Origin: Adenophora triphylla var. japonica
Taxonomy: Eukaryota; Streptophyta; Magnoliopsida; Asterales; Campanulaceae
NCBI GenBank assembly: GCA_022495995.1
Contig: JAFEMH010002102.1
Span: 248,001 to 312,000 of the forward strand
Reading direction: 5' to 3'
Length of the DNA stretch: 64,000 nt
Shown: piece after piece, positions 22,807 through 34,910 of the stretch
Layout of the letters: each line of letters opens with the position of its first letter
Position numbering within the stretch: the first letter of the stretch is position 1
Made by a program: the position numbers and the translations under genes
Notes under the pieces: generated by a model
What the model was told of the DNA's origin: nothing
Seen by the model: only the letters and a program-made list of their open reading frames with translations
Databases searched by the model: none

Positions 22807-24769
22807 ATGTCTGCATCAGCTGGTAACAATGGGGACAATACCACTCCACCTCCCGAGACTCCTCAGATGGAACAACAGTGGAATCAATTGGCAAAACATA
22901 TGAGATTGCGACAGGAAGCTCAAATGAACAACCTTCTGGAGGCTATTAGGGGTCACGGTTTGGCACCTGTTCTCAATCCCGATGGCACTTTCACCGTGGA
23001 GGAAGAAGAGGACCCTAACCCCACTCTCAGTCGTCCTGACTACACCAGGATGCCACCACCAGTCTCCTATGGGACCACCACCGGGTCCCATGCTCCTCGA
23101 CCTATGGGTCAGCCAGCTCCTCACCCACAGTCCAGTGGTCCCATACAGTCCAGCAGGACAAGCCAGTTTGTTGTCCCTCAGTGGGGACAAAGTTAGTATG
23201 GAATGTCTTCTCATGGTTGGGGGCACCTTGGAATGCCGCAGCAAGTTTGAATCCCTCCGGAGTCTGGCACAAATCAGTTTGGGCCTTCACAACAACTGTT
23301 TCGAGTGCCGCAGCAACAGTCCGTAATGCCGCCGCCATAGTTTGGTTTAGGGCAGCCGTCAGGTGTCCCTCCCCAGAATAGTATTGGTCCAGCAGCTCCC
23401 AGCGTCTCACCAGCTTCCACAAACCCGTTCCTCACTCAAGGCCCTATGGGTCAGTAAGCTCCCATCCCCGTCTCATCAAAATCACCAGGACCACAATATC
23501 CTCCCGATTATACACCATCACCCTAGCCAGACATCCAGTTCAACAACCAAGGGCCATGACCCACCTTTAAGTTTCCCTATGAGTCTCACCCTGGGAATTC
23601 GAGCTACTCGGCCACTTTCGGTCTGCCTCCACCCTCCTTGCCCATTGGGAATCAGCAGCAGGCCCCTGGGTTCTATCCCTGTGCCCAGGCTCCTACTTAT
23701 ACGCCCTAGGGTAATTTAGGCCAAGGGCAGGTTTACACCTATGCCCCAGGCCCTGCCATCCCTTCCACCAGTGTGCCGCTAATGGTAAATCCTCTCTCCA
23801 GCTCTGTCACTGGCTTGAACACTCTGACTCCTCCATTGGACCCTCATCTGGCTTGGTTCATGGAACAACATAAGGAAATGAAAGCGCAGATCGCCGAACT
23901 GACAGGAAAGAAGGCTGCCCTCCGGCCCACAGATCCCGATTCTATTGTGCCTCTACCTCACAAGTTCGTGATGCCTAATTTGGAACTGCTTGATGGAACT
24001 GCCTGCCCAAAGACCCACCTTGACACCTACACCCTAGCCATGAAAGCTAGGGTGCACGAATTAGCAGTTAGCTGATTACTTCAGTCTCTCCTTAAAGCTT
24101 GGAGCTCTAAAGTGGTTCTTCCGGCTGAAGCCCAAGTCTAGGGCCAATTGGGAACAGATCACCAACGCCTTCACCGAAAAATACAAAGCAAACCTGGAAC
24201 GGAAAACAAACTGGGTAGACTTTCAAACAACTATGCAACGCCCTGACGAGAATATCGGTGCCTTTTATAAGCGTTGGAACCTTAAGCTGAGCAAAATGGC
24301 GATTCCTCCTTCTGATGAGGAACAGTTGGACATTTTTCAATCATGCTTGAATCCTCACTTCAGAACGTCCCTCAGCAACTTCCCCTATCCAGATATGCGT
24401 GCCATGGTCAGTTCTGGGGCTAAATTTGAGAAGGCTTACAACCAGCAACAAGCCCCTGCCCCTACCTTCCGGTACCAAGTCGCTACCACTAATCCTATTC
24501 CTGCCCAGCCCAAGGGCAAAGAAGCAATTAACTTTGCGGGTCAGAATTGCAACAATACCACTCCTTTCATGCCAAGGAAAGTCAAGCTGCCCAAACCTCA
24601 GAATTTAAAGTTCAATAACTTCGGGATGCCCTTGAGTGATGTTTTCAGGGGATTGGTCAAAGAAGGCTTGATTCGGCCTTTGGACAATTATCAGCCCAAG
24701 GACCCCAACATCCCTTTGGACACCACCAAGCACTGTGCTTTTCACCAGTACCATGGGCACCTTACTTAA
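22807..24769 (+). pseudogene. Element C gag, inactivated and truncated
   Basis: The start chosen is ATG 22807 (MSASAGNNGD), matching the D and E start position. The N-terminal helix MEQQWNQLAKHMRLRQEAQM, HGLAPVLNPDGTF and a Pro-rich linker follow, with several stops at 23195-23790. The core reads SIVPLPHKFVMPNLELLDGT and CPKTHLDTYTLAMKAR, then after a frameshift MQRPDENIGAFYKRWNLKLS and EQLDIFQSCLNPHFRTSL. The zinc motif CAFHQYHGHLT is cut at 24769 before its last Cys. Gag forms the virus-like particle. Confidence 0.78.
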
Positions 24770-25512
24770 GGGAGGACCTTTTAGGCATAAAAGGGAATTC
24801 AGGGACATGGCAGAAAATGACAAAAACTCAAAAAATATGTCAGATTGCATGCATGTACATACGGACACATGTATAAAAGTAAGATGTGTCCATATGGACA
24901 AGTTTGTAAACACGCCAGAATCTTCCCAAAATCTCCCTAAAGTCCCCAATATTCCTTCAAATCCAGGAAAACCAAAAAAATGTATAATTACAGAAAGGTT
25001 CGTACGAACCTCTTTGCATTTTTTTGGTCCTATAAATATAGGCCACCCCATCTTATTTCAATCACACCTTCACTTCTCCCAACCTTCGTGCAAACTTCTG
25101 CAGCCTTCCCAAGCCATTTCGGCCCCTTTCGGTCCTTCCTGAGGCCTCCCGAGCCATCCCGAGGCGCTCTGAGCCCTCCCGAGGTGATCCAGGTCCATCC
25201 CGGTCCATTCCTATCTACCTCCCGACATCCCACAAACCCTATTCATACCCAACCAAACTCCAAACACCCAAATGGCACAAACCGGTTCAAACTCGCGAGT
25301 CCAAACGAGTGTGAACGAGTGCTAATTAGGGGAGGTTCTGCCCGAGTGAGTGCATAATTTCTCTCCTCTTTAGATCAATCGAGTGTGATATCGAGAGTTA
25401 ATTAGGGAGATTTTACCATTAGTGAGGGCAAAACCTCCCTCCTCTTTAAATACCCTTAACCAAGCACATTCCTCCTACAAACCCTAGGAAGATAGAACCT
25501 AACCAACATTGG
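24770..25512 (+). repeat. LTR fragment G, same family as the B2 LTR
   Basis: The LTR lacks its 5' start and joins C gag directly. TATA CCTATAAATATAGG is at 25030. Downstream CCCGAGCCATCCCGAGGCGC-type repeats match the minus strand of the B2 LTR at about 51660-51860, as does the palindrome arrangement. It is cut at 25513 by element D within ACCAACATTGG. It is not the missing B1 LTR, because the orientation is opposite. Confidence 0.65.
24855..25040 (+). promoter_or_regulatory. G LTR promoter: three palindromes and TATA box
   Basis: GTACATACGGAC (24855) and perfect GTCCATATGGAC (24888) are 33 bp apart. Perfect AGGTTCGTACGAACCT (24996-25011) ends 19 bp before TATAAATATA (25031). The B2 LTR has the same order and spacing. 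Confidence 0.6.
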
Positions 25513-27262
25513 TGTAAGTAAAAATTTGGCTCATGCCTTCCAGTTAAAGTTTCCTAGCAGGTCTCCAAACTTTCATAAAGTTTAGGGGCAATTTAGGAAC
25601 TTTTCCAAACTTTCCAAGCAAGGAAGGACCTGTAAGGAATTAGAATTATAAACAGGACCTCGCTGGAAAGAAGCTTCCAAGCTGCCACCTTGCATGAATC
25701 TAGAAACATGCTGACGCGACGGAAGAAGATGCCTGACGGCTTCATTAGCCGCAAGATCACGCCGGGCGGCTTCATTAGAAGAACACCAGAAGCCTATAAA
25801 TAGAGGCCTCCTCTATTCATTTTGAGGACAAATTTTAGAGAACTGTTACTCTGCCAAAATAGCACCTCAAATTCCAGTCCCTAAAAACACACAAAAACTT
25901 CCTCCCTCATACACTAATCCTACCTTGATCTATTCCAAAATAGACATTGACTAGAAAAACTCCCAAGGAAGATAGAGAAAAACCAATATTGATAATCTCT
26001 CCTTCCTTTACCTTTTAATACACTCCTATATACTCTTGTTATATTATTACTTGTCATTTACATTTATTATTGTCTTAAAGCTTTGATCTTTGCAATGTAA
26101 TCTTCATATTTCCTATTCCCCTACACAAAGGATTCAATGGGGATCCTCTCCCTAGGATGAACAAGGTTCCACAAGTGGCTTGTTCTAGGGAAGATCTACC
26201 ATATGATGATGTGATTTCCCTTTACTTATATGTATAAAAATGCAATCTTTACTTTTTTTATGTCATCCCCTTCCCATGGATCTAGCTTTCCAAGGATTGT
26301 CCACCTTATGAGGTCTTAAGGACATAGGAAAAGCCATAAAGATCATCCCTTTTACATTATGTCTTTAGTTTAATGATACTCCTTGTATTGTTCATATTAA
26401 AAATGCAATCTTTATATTAATGTTATTTCCCCCTTGTCCCTAAAGATGGTTTTTTTTTCCAAGGATTGTCTAATAGCCTTTTAAGGCACAAAAAGACAAA
26501 GGATGAACTTAAAGATTCAATCTTTACATCCCATTCCCCTAGTCCCGTGGTTCTTGATGCATTCCATGGTGAGGATAGGTATAAAGACTCCATCTTTACA
26601 TCAATTCCATCATAAAAATGCCACAATCCTTGTCCCTTTAGAACTCAATGAGTTTTAGTCCCGAAATCTCCGACAATCACTTGAGACGAACATAAAAATG
26701 TCCCTACGAATCATCATCGTCTCAAGATGTAGGTTCGATGGACAAAGATTCATTCTTTTCTAAAGAGTCTCATTCTTGGACTTAAATATGAGCCCCTTTT
26801 ATTCATATGTGACTAAATCCCCAAGGAATGTTAGTTCAAGACATACCAATGCTCCTACGCCTATGATGGTTGATTAATCTAACAGGAGGGTAGATAAGTC
26901 CCATAATGATGATTACAAGTCCAAAGTGAGCACGGGATCAAAATCCCGAAAACATCAAATCCAAGGTATCCCGAGCTAAAACCTTCTTAAATGGTTTTTA
27001 TATCCGGCAGATAAACTTGGCACATCTCTTTCTCTTTTCAAATCACGCATGCATACAAGCACACAAACAAGCACAAATTTTGGACCTAGGAAGACTTGCT
27101 TTTGCAAAGCTCCTTTGGTGAACGCCAAACGTTCTTCCCAAGGAGGAACTTAACCTCCAAACCCTTATCCTTTTTTTCAAAGTTTTGAGGAAATCAAAAC
27201 GGCGTGGCGACTCCATTTTTTCATAAAACCGGTGTCTTCATACTGAGGTGAATGGCGACTCA
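25513..27262 (+). repeat. Element D 5' LTR
   Basis: It starts TGTAAGTA after ACATTGG and ends GGCGACTCA before the primer site. TATAAATAG is at 25795. Two primer-site echoes, at 27205-27214 and 27253-27262, lie in its last 60 bp. It is alignable with the E LTR along its length. Confidence 0.82.
25730..25803 (+). promoter_or_regulatory. D LTR promoter: paired motif and TATA box
   Basis: TGCCTGACGGCTTCATTAG (25730) and CGCCGGGCGGCTTCATTAG (25760) are 30 bp apart. TATAAATAG at 25795 starts 23 bp after the second 12-mer. The palindromes are degraded relative to E. Confidence 0.5.
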
Positions 27263-27263
27263 G

Positions 27264-27283
27264 TTTGGCGACTCCGTTGGGAC
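27264..27283 (+). other. Element D primer-binding site (tRNA-Arg type)
   Basis: TTTGGCGACTCCGTTGGGAC lies immediately after the LTR, with one G fewer than in C and E. Confidence 0.75.
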
Positions 27284-28899
27284 ATGTAAATGTTTTCCAA
27301 ACTTCTTTTTTCATAAGAAGCGTTGGAAACTTTTACGAGGGTTAGCCTTCCATCTCGGGTCCGATGTTTGTGCTTGTGCAATTTTCTTTTTTGCATGCAT
27401 CCTTTGTGTTCCTTTTTGGCTTGTTCATACTCTGAATAATGAACATGTGCCATTTTGAAGCTGAAAGTTGCCAAAAATTCTTGGAAAAAATAGTCTGGAA
27501 AGGAAGAAAATTGGAACCTGGAAAGCTGTTGAATCCAGCTGGACGGCCTGATCTACCTTGATTTGAGCCGGACTGCTTCATTCACAGTTATACCAGGACA
27601 CTTTTATCTGAGGTTAATCTGGAAATCGTGGCAATTTGGGGCTATTTAGTCCTGAATCTGGCCTGGTTCCAGAAAATTTACGTGCTTATGTAATGCATTT
27701 TCCCCGTCCCCAAAACATTCTTTTAAAATACATGATGAAAATCTCTATTTTAACTAAAAAAAAAGAATTTTTAGGAGACCGCACACTATGCGCACTATAT
27801 ATATCCTGTACACTTTTGCACTCATGTCCTTCAACCCGGGATGATTGTTCAGCTGCAGTCACGTACAGTGTTACGACGCTCCCGGGCGCGCACAGAATCA
27901 TCCCAAACTCCCCATGGTAGCCAGTGTCGACCAATGCACTAGTCCGTGTCACACTTTTAAAACCGTGACTTTTTGGTTGGTTTTTGGTCTAGACCGTGTC
28001 ATACAGCCTCGTCGTATACCCCCATAAAAGTCAAACCCGAGCCCATGCTAAAAGTCAAGATTCCTCGCGCAAGCGAAGCCATTCCGAATTTTCGTTAGGC
28101 AAAATTGGCAAAATCTTGACCCCTACATTGACTTTGACTTTGACTTGCACGGGGTATGTAAAAGCCAAACCCGAGCCCATGCTAGAGTCAAGATTCCTCG
28201 CGCAAGCGAAGCCATGCCGAAATTTCGTTAGGAAAAATTGGCAAAATCTTGACCCCGGTATTGACTTTGACTTTGACTTGCACAAAGTATGCAACAACGC
28301 TCAATGTGACACCGTGTCATTCGATTTTTAACGTTCGACCCATGCCTGTTATTTTCTTTGGACAATGTCTAAGTCAAACGTTTATCGCGCAAGCGAAGCT
28401 CTGCCGAAATTTCGTTGAGGCTAAAAGACTTGACTTTCGACATTGACTATAATCCGCATCGCTCGTGCGTTAAAAATTCTTATGATCCACTAGACCCTAG
28501 GACCGTTCTTCTCTCTCGGTCGGTGGGATCCGCTTGCCCTATAGGACCCTTGCCCGGGGCTGTCCACCCTGGGATGTCGAAATACAGGTGCAACTTATAG
28601 ACGTAGTGATGGAGCCCACTGATCCAGGATCTAGAGTAGTTGCGAAAAAGAAGGGCAACCTTTTCCAACCAAATAGAAATAATTAAAAGACACTGTTTTA
28701 AGTAAACTCGAAGATTCTTAATTGCATATTACTTGAGCCTTCAACCTAAACACCTACCCCGAGTCTAAACCTTGCCTATCCCTTTCTCGCAGCGAGAAAG
28801 AAGTGAGTGAGAATACCGGGTCAGCGGCTTTTCAGTGCAGAAATTTCAGGCTCAAACAGTTCGTCAGAATCGTCAGTTTCGTCTACTCAGAGGTTTAGA
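27284..28899 (+). other. Element D untranslated leader
   Basis: A decayed palindrome pair is at 27537 and 27566 (AGCTGGACGGCC, AGCCGGACTGCT; 29 bp apart). The leader motif CACACTATGCGCAC is at 27782-27795, and the hairpin array at 28021-28460. No gene is supported. Confidence 0.55.
28021..28460 (+). repeat. Leader array of GCAA-tetraloop hairpins in D
   Basis: Three units contain TCGCGCAAGCGA (28065, 28198, 28385), able to form a UCGC/GCGA stem with a GCAA loop. In the first two units it is followed by CCGAATTTTCG or CCGAAATTTCG, AATTGGCAAAATCTTGAC and TTGACTTTGACTTTGAC. Confidence 0.6.
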
Positions 28900-30836
28900 A
28901 TGGCAGATCTGACAGAAAATAGTGGTGGTATGGGTAATCCGGTGACTAGAGAGGAAGAGTTAACCCTAGCCTTGGAAAACAGTCGTAAAGTCCATGAAGA
29001 GCAGCAAGCCATGCTCATCGATGCCCTCCGCCGTCATGGGGTGAAGATAGTAGTTAAAGCCAATGGTTCTTTGGTTATGGTGGAAGATGAGACTCTAGAA
29101 ATAGTGATTTCAGCCCCTCCATCCTACAACCAATGCCCTCCTCCATCTACATATGATCCCTTACCAAGGACTACTCCCTTTCAGTCCTTCTCAGCACCTC
29201 AAGCCATCAGGGCTCCATCGCCCTCAGCTCCTCAGATAAGACCCAACCTCATTCACTACCAACAGAGAATAAATGCTACAGCCACCCCAGTCTTTCAGTC
29301 TCTACATTATCCCATGGGATTCATTCCTCCTCCTCATTACGGACCATCCCAGATGATTACGAAACCTCAGAACCAATCCAATGATCTCCTTAACACTTGC
29401 CCTACAACAGCAGATCTTCCATCTCTGGCCTTGCCAACAGGACCCCATGAGGCTCCTTACTCCTTCTCTTACCCCGGTAGCTATGAATCCAACCCCTATG
29501 CCTCCGGCCAGTCCTATGGAAACCCGGGTCCAGGTCAAGTTTACACCTATTTCCCTCCAAAAGATCCTCAAGTCGTGGTACCAGCCACCAGTGTGCCACC
29601 CACTGTACCGCCACTCAAGTCTAATAAACCTACCCTGGGACCGAGCAATCCAAAAATGTCACCTGACCCCAACATGGCCTTGCTCGTGGAGCAAGTTAAG
29701 TCAATGCAAGAGAAGTTTGGTGAACTGAACACTAAGAAAGCAGCCTATCAGATCACCGAACCCAGCAAAATTGTTCCCCTTCCTCCAAAATTCCGGATGC
29801 CTGAGATTGAAAAGTTCAACGGTACAGACTGTCCCCGAACTCACATTGAAAGTTATCTTCTGGCTATGAGGGCCAAGGATTGTACGTATGAGTAAATGGC
29901 CGATCATTTTCAACTATCGTGAAAGGGTTCAACTCTTAGGTGGTTCTTGCATGTAAATCCAGAGGCCTGAGCCACATGGGACCAGATCAAGGAAACATTC
30001 ATGGAAAAGTACAAGGCCAACTTATACTGGGAAACTAGCAGAAATGACTTGCAAGGAACTTTGCAGCGCCCAGATGAACCGGTTGGTGAATTTTACAAGA
30101 GATGGAATTGGAAGCTTAGTGAAATGATGACTCCGTTGAATGAAGAAGAACAGATGGAAATCTTCCAGTCCTGCTTAAAGCCTCAGTTAAGGATCCAGAT
30201 TGGCAATTACTATTATCTCGATCTCTGAGCAATGGTGAATGCTTGCACCAAGTTTGAAAATGCCTTAAACATGGCACCAGTTATAGGAACCGAGAACTCC
30301 TACCGGTACAGGGCACCAGTCTCAAACACTCCAGCCATCGCCGTGAAAGGAAAAGAAATAACAGGTGCGGTAAATTACATCTAAAATGAGAAAGTCGGAT
30401 AAAGTTCAGGTCAGGCCGCTACAAAGCCAAAGCCTCGCTTCTACACTGCTGAAGACTTTGGAATGCCGTTGGAAAAAGTGTTCGATGGTTTGGTAGCTAA
30501 AGGGATCATTAGACCTTTAGATAATTGGAAGCCCAAGAACCTTAATGTTAGGATGGACGAGTCTAAGCATTGTCGCTTCTACAAGTACCATGGGCATACC
30601 ACCAATGACTGCACCTATTTGAAGTACCTGATATCCCGTCTGATCGAGGAAGGCAAACTTGAACCGCCTCGGGGCCCCAATACAGTCAAAAATCCTCTTC
30701 CGGCCAATGACCGAGTAAATGTGATCGAGTTCGGAGATTCAGAGCAGACAAATGCATTAGGGTTCGGGAACCCAAAGATTATAGACATTCTAGAATTCAA
30801 CGTTCCTTACGTTGAATTGTATGGGGAATGAAAAGA
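28900..30836 (+). pseudogene. Element D gag, inactivated
   Basis: The start ATG is at 28900 (MADLTENSGG). Residues ~15-60 are a charged helix (TREEELTLALENSRKVHEEQ, MLIDALRRHG), followed by a Pro/Ser/Tyr-rich linker. The core runs SKIVPLPPKFRMPEIEKFNG, HIESYLLAMRAKDC, then EYKAN-type EKYKANLYWETSRNDLQGTL, EPVGEFYKRWNWKLSEMM and EIFQSCLKPQLRIQIGNYYY. The zinc-like motif CRFYKYHGHTTNDC follows. Stops occur at YE*MADH, YI*NEKVG*SSG and DL*AMV, where E has Gln or Arg codons. There is also a one-base shift near 29920. Gag is the capsid protein. Confidence 0.85.
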
Positions 30837-31757
30837 TCTGATAGATGCCTCAGCCAGGGAAGGGCAATTTGGCCCTATAAAAGGGACTGATTTCATTAAT
30901 GTCTTCAAGGCAAGATCTCTTTTAGGCAACATCGAGCTAGTTACCATAGTCAAGATTACTGAGGAAAAACTCACTTATGAAGACTGTGAGGCCGAAGTAA
31001 ATCAAGCTATGATGGTTGAAGTCTCCCCAGAACCTTTTATCACCCATGGTGAACATAATGTGTTTGTGATGGCCCTTACTGCTCAGGAGGATCAGTCCCA
31101 ACCACCAGCCTGGAAAAATGTGGAAAGAAGAATGAATGACCAAGAAGACTCCGATGACGAAGAAAGTTGTCTCTCAGATGCCGAAAGTGTAACTGGCCTC
31201 GGTACTCCAGAGATGCAACTGAATGTGATCAAATTCGAAGAGGAAGTTGCACCAGCTCAACCGAAGCTCCACTTTGGGTATGATGTCTGCGACTGCGATA
31301 ATGGTTTGAAAGATGCATATCAGGATTGGACCGCCGACAAATTTACTTCTCTCCTAGGTAGCAACAGCGAAGAGTACTCATCTGTCTAGTCCAGTCAAAC
31401 ACTTTGTCACTAGTAGTGTAGGGTTAAGAGTCTCTAGAGTCAGGAGTATTTGAGTTTCAGTCCTCCGAGTCATCTGATGGCCTCATGCCTGAAGATTATG
31501 AGTGTGTCGCCAATGTCATCTTTCCCTTTGCATTAAATGAAATGATAGATCTTTCCGAGTATCCCCTTATTGACAACTTAACAAATGATAAATTAACTAA
31601 TAATCTAACAACAGTTAATAATGATTCATTTGAATAAGATGCAAACACACTAAATGAATAATACATTAAAGAAATATTTAAGCAAGTTACTGATAAAGAG
31701 GAAAACCGTGCCCAAGTTGCCGAGGAGGTTTTGACTAGTGTTAACTTGGGTACTATC
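30837..31757 (+). pseudogene. Element D gag-pro tail and spacer, protease deleted
   Basis: After a TGA at 30829 the frame continues as IDASAREGQFGPIKGTDFIN, VFKARSLLGNIELVTIVKIT, and an acidic stretch (NDQEDSDDEESCLSDAES) to 31389. The next piece is YECVANVIFPFALNEMIDL, SEYPLIDNLTNDKLTNN, the spacer seen in B1 before RT. The aspartic protease and G-patch that belong between are missing. The end VLTSVNLGT is the RT entry point, where E is inserted. Confidence 0.68.
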
Positions 31758-33568
31758 TGTAAGTACCCAAATCTGGCTCATGCCTTCCGGTTAAGTTTCC
31801 CGGCAATTCCCTGGACTTTCCTAAAGTTCAGGGGCAATTTGGGAACTTTCCAAAACCTTCCAAGGGGTGAAGGACTTGCTGGGAATTAAAATTCCACGTA
31901 GTCCTTCGCTGGAAAAGACCTTCTAGAATGCCACCTTGCATGATTCTAGAAATAAGCTGAGTCACTAAGGGATAAGACCACACGGCCTCATTAGCCTTGG
32001 GGTTACAGCCGCACGGCTTCATTAGCCATTACCAGACTGCCTATAAATAGAGGCCTCCTCTATTCATTTGGATAGGGAGTTTTTAGCAGTGTTACTCTGC
32101 CAAAATACCTACACGAATTTCTAGAGAGCTGAGAGCAACCAAAATCACCTCCCTCCTCTTCAAAACCCTTCAAAAGTTGGTCCTTCCTTAGGCAAACTTC
32201 AAGGAGATAGAGGAACACCACCATTGGTAACCTCTCCTCCCTTTTTTCCTAAAATATACTTGTCATTACTTGCTATATTGCTCCTTGCTTTGTATATTGT
32301 CATTTATTTGCTTGGTATTTGATATATTTCCATTAAAGATCACATCTTTAGTCATGTAGATCATATATACCCCCATTCCCTTTATCACATGGGATCCATG
32401 GAAGATCCATCCCAAGGATGAACAATAAGACCTCAAATGGCTTGTTCTAGGGTGGATTTCTCACATGGTGATGTTAAAGTAGCATCCTTTGCGTATAAAA
32501 ATGTCATCTTTGCATATAAAAATGTCATCTTTTTCCATAAAAATGTCATCTTTATTTATGAATGTCATCCCCCCTTCCCATAGACCTTGCTTCCAAGGAT
32601 TGTCAACCTAAAAGGTTCATAAAGGACATAGGAAAGCCATAAAGGTCCTCCCTTTTATTTCCTAGTCTTAGCTTGCATCATGTTCATTACATATGTTAGT
32701 GTAAAAATGTCATCTTTAGCTTAAAATGCATTCCCCATGTCCCTCATGATTGGATCTCTCTCCAAGGATTGCCTAGTGACCTTCATAAGGCACAAAAGGC
32801 ATAGGATGAGCATAAAGATCCAATCTTTATACCCCTCCCTTAGTCCCCTTTGGTACTTGAAGCATCTCTTGGGGCGTAATGGTGTAAAGGTCATATCTTT
32901 ACATCGTTTCCTCCACATAAAGATGCCATAGACGGATTCTCCTTTAGAAAAGGATGAACTTGAGCCCCACATCTCCGATCATCACTTGAGACGAGCATAA
33001 ATGTCCCGACAAAGCTCAAATCGTCTGAAGATGTAGGATTGATGGGCAAAGGTCCTTCCTTTCTAAAGAGTCTCATCCTCGGACTATAAAAAACGGTGTC
33101 CCTATATTGATCACATGTGACCCAAGGTCTCATCATGATGATCATAAGTCCAAGATAAGAACGGGACCAAAGTCCTTAACACATCAAAATCCAAGGAATC
33201 CTGAGCGATAACCAACTCATGGTTTATACGTTCGGAAGATAACTTGGTACATTCCCTCCTTTTCAAAAACACATCCCACACTTGAAATCACAAAGGCAAG
33301 CATGAAAATCGGATCTTGGAAGACTTGCTTCGGCAAGGCTCTTTGGGTGAACGACGATCCGTTCTTCCCAAAGGGTAACTTAACCTCCGGACCCAAATCC
33401 TTTTTTTCAAAGTTTTGAGGAAATCAAAATGGCGTGGCGACTCCGTTTTTCAATTTAAACCGGATGTTTCCAAACCGATGTGAGGCGGTGATCCCCTTAC
33501 ACGAGAAAGCGGTTCCAAAAAAATAAATAAAAAGCAAAAGAGCCGCGATCTTGGGCACCACATTCACA
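31758..33568 (+). repeat. Element E 5' LTR
   Basis: It starts TGTAAGTACCC and ends CACATTCACA. TATAAATAG is at 32042. A primer-site echo TGGCGACTCCG is at 33435-33445, 137 bp before the true site. Confidence 0.86.
31976..32050 (+). promoter_or_regulatory. E LTR promoter: paired palindrome and TATA box
   Basis: GACCACACGGCC (31976) and AGCCGCACGGCT (32007) are 31 bp apart, each followed by TCATTAGCC. TATAAATAG starts 23 bp after the second. Confidence 0.6.
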
Positions 33569-33569
33569 G

Positions 33570-33590
33570 TTTGGCGACTCTGCTGGGGAC
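33570..33590 (+). other. Element E primer-binding site (tRNA-Arg type)
   Basis: TTTGGCGACTCTGCTGGGGAC follows the LTR directly; this is the least altered copy in the window. Confidence 0.85.
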
Positions 33591-33971
33591 AGTAAACCAA
33601 AAGAAAGCTTTCATTTTTAAAATAAAAAAATGATACTTGGTATATAGGTGGAAACCATTAAGCTTCCCGTTATCGCCTCCTAACACGAGTTTGGGATAAA
33701 CTATGGTCTAACAATCCCACGTACCGGTATCTCTTTTCGAAAAAAAGAAAAAGCTTTTTTTTGAGTGGGTTAGCCTTCCGCCGCGGATCCGATCCTCATG
33801 CTTGCCTTATTCTTCTTGCATTGCATTGCATCACATGCATCATTGGTTCTTGGGAATTGTGCATATTCTGAATGCTGAACATGAAGCTTGCTGAAAGCTG
33901 AAAAGGTGCCAAAAAGGCCGGGGAAACAACCTGCAGATGAAGGAAATGGAACCTGGAAAATTGATTGATGC

Positions 33972-34013
33972 AGCCGTACGGCTTGATTCTCCTTGAATCC
34001 TAGCCGGGCGGCT
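33972..34013 (+). promoter_or_regulatory. Palindrome pair in E leader
   Basis: AGCCGTACGGCT (perfect, 33972-33983) and AGCCGGGCGGCT (34002-34013) are 30 bp apart, each followed by T(T/C)..TT. They repeat the promoter pair about 2 kb downstream. Confidence 0.55.
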
Positions 34014-34440
34014 TCATTGGCAATTTCACCAGGACAAAAATTGAGGTTAATCAGGTAGCCTTGGCAGCTTGGGGCTATTCAGTTCCAAGACTGATCGGGG
34101 CTCCCAGAAAATTTACGTTCTTATTTGCTGCATTTTCCCGTCTCGAAAAATCATTCGTTTAAAACACATTTCTGAAAATTTCTGTTTTAACTCAAAAAGG
34201 AACATTTTAAGGAGGCCGCACACTACGCGCACCTTATATATCCTTTACACTTTGCACACACGCCCCTTTAACCCGGGGTGGTTGTTCAGTTGCAGTCACG
34301 AACAGTATTACGATGCTCCCGGGCGAGCACCGAATCATCCTAAACTCCCCATAGCAGCCAGTGTCGACCAATGCACAGTCCGTGTCACACATTTCAAAAC
34401 CGTGACTTTTGATTGGTTTTTGGTCTAGTCCGTGTCATAT

Positions 34441-34910
34441 AGCCCAGTTGCATACCCCCATAAAGGTCAAACCTTAGCCCATGACGGAAGTCGAGATCCT
34501 TCGCGCAAGCGAAACCCTGCCGAAATTCCGCCAAGGAAAATTGGCAAAATCTTGACTCCGGCATTGACTTTGATTTTAACCCACACGGGATACGTAAGAG
34601 TCGAGCCCGAGTCCGTGCCAAAATTCCAAAGATCTTTCGCTCAAGCGGAGCTCTGCCAAAAATCCGACAAGGAAAAATTGGCAAGATCTTGACCCGACAT
34701 TGACTTTGACTGTGACTCACGCGCAGCGTATGCAACGAAGTTCAATGTGACACTGTGTCATCCGGTTTTTACCGCCCGACCCATGCCTATTATCTTCTTG
34801 GACAATGCCAAAAAGTCAAAACGTCAATCGCGCAAGCGAAACTCTGCCGAAATTCCATTAAGACTGAAAGACAAGACTTTCCCGGCATTGTCTTGACTAT
34901 AATCCGCATC
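34441..34910 (+). repeat. Leader array of tetraloop hairpins in E
   Basis: TTCGCGCAAGCGAA (34500-34513), TTCGCTCAAGCGGA (34636-34649) and TCGCGCAAGCGA (34828-34839) form short stems with GCAA, UCAA and GCAA loops. The first two units continue into TGCC...TTGGCA arms, a possible second stem. Confidence 0.62.

Larger units (their letters stand above)
19651..24769 (+). mobile_element. Element C: Tat/Ogre-like retrotransposon, 5' part
   Basis: It has a 5' LTR, a tRNA-Arg type primer site, a long leader and a decayed gag. It is inserted into the B1 protease at 19651. It breaks off at 24769 inside the gag zinc motif, where LTR fragment G begins, so its pol and 3' LTR are not in the window. LTR terminus TGTAAGTGCC resembles D and E. 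Confidence 0.8.
25513..31757 (+). mobile_element. Element D: Tat/Ogre-like retrotransposon, 5' part
   Basis: It has a 5' LTR, primer site, leader with hairpin array, gag, and the end of the protease-RT spacer. Protease and G-patch are absent, so there is an internal deletion near 31390. It is cut at 31758, right at the RT start (VNLGT), by element E of the same family. Many gag stops look like C-to-T changes compared with E. Confidence 0.82.

Noticed and set aside
24770..25512. LTR G as the missing 5' LTR of B1
   Set aside because: It is in plus orientation whereas B1 reads on the minus strand.
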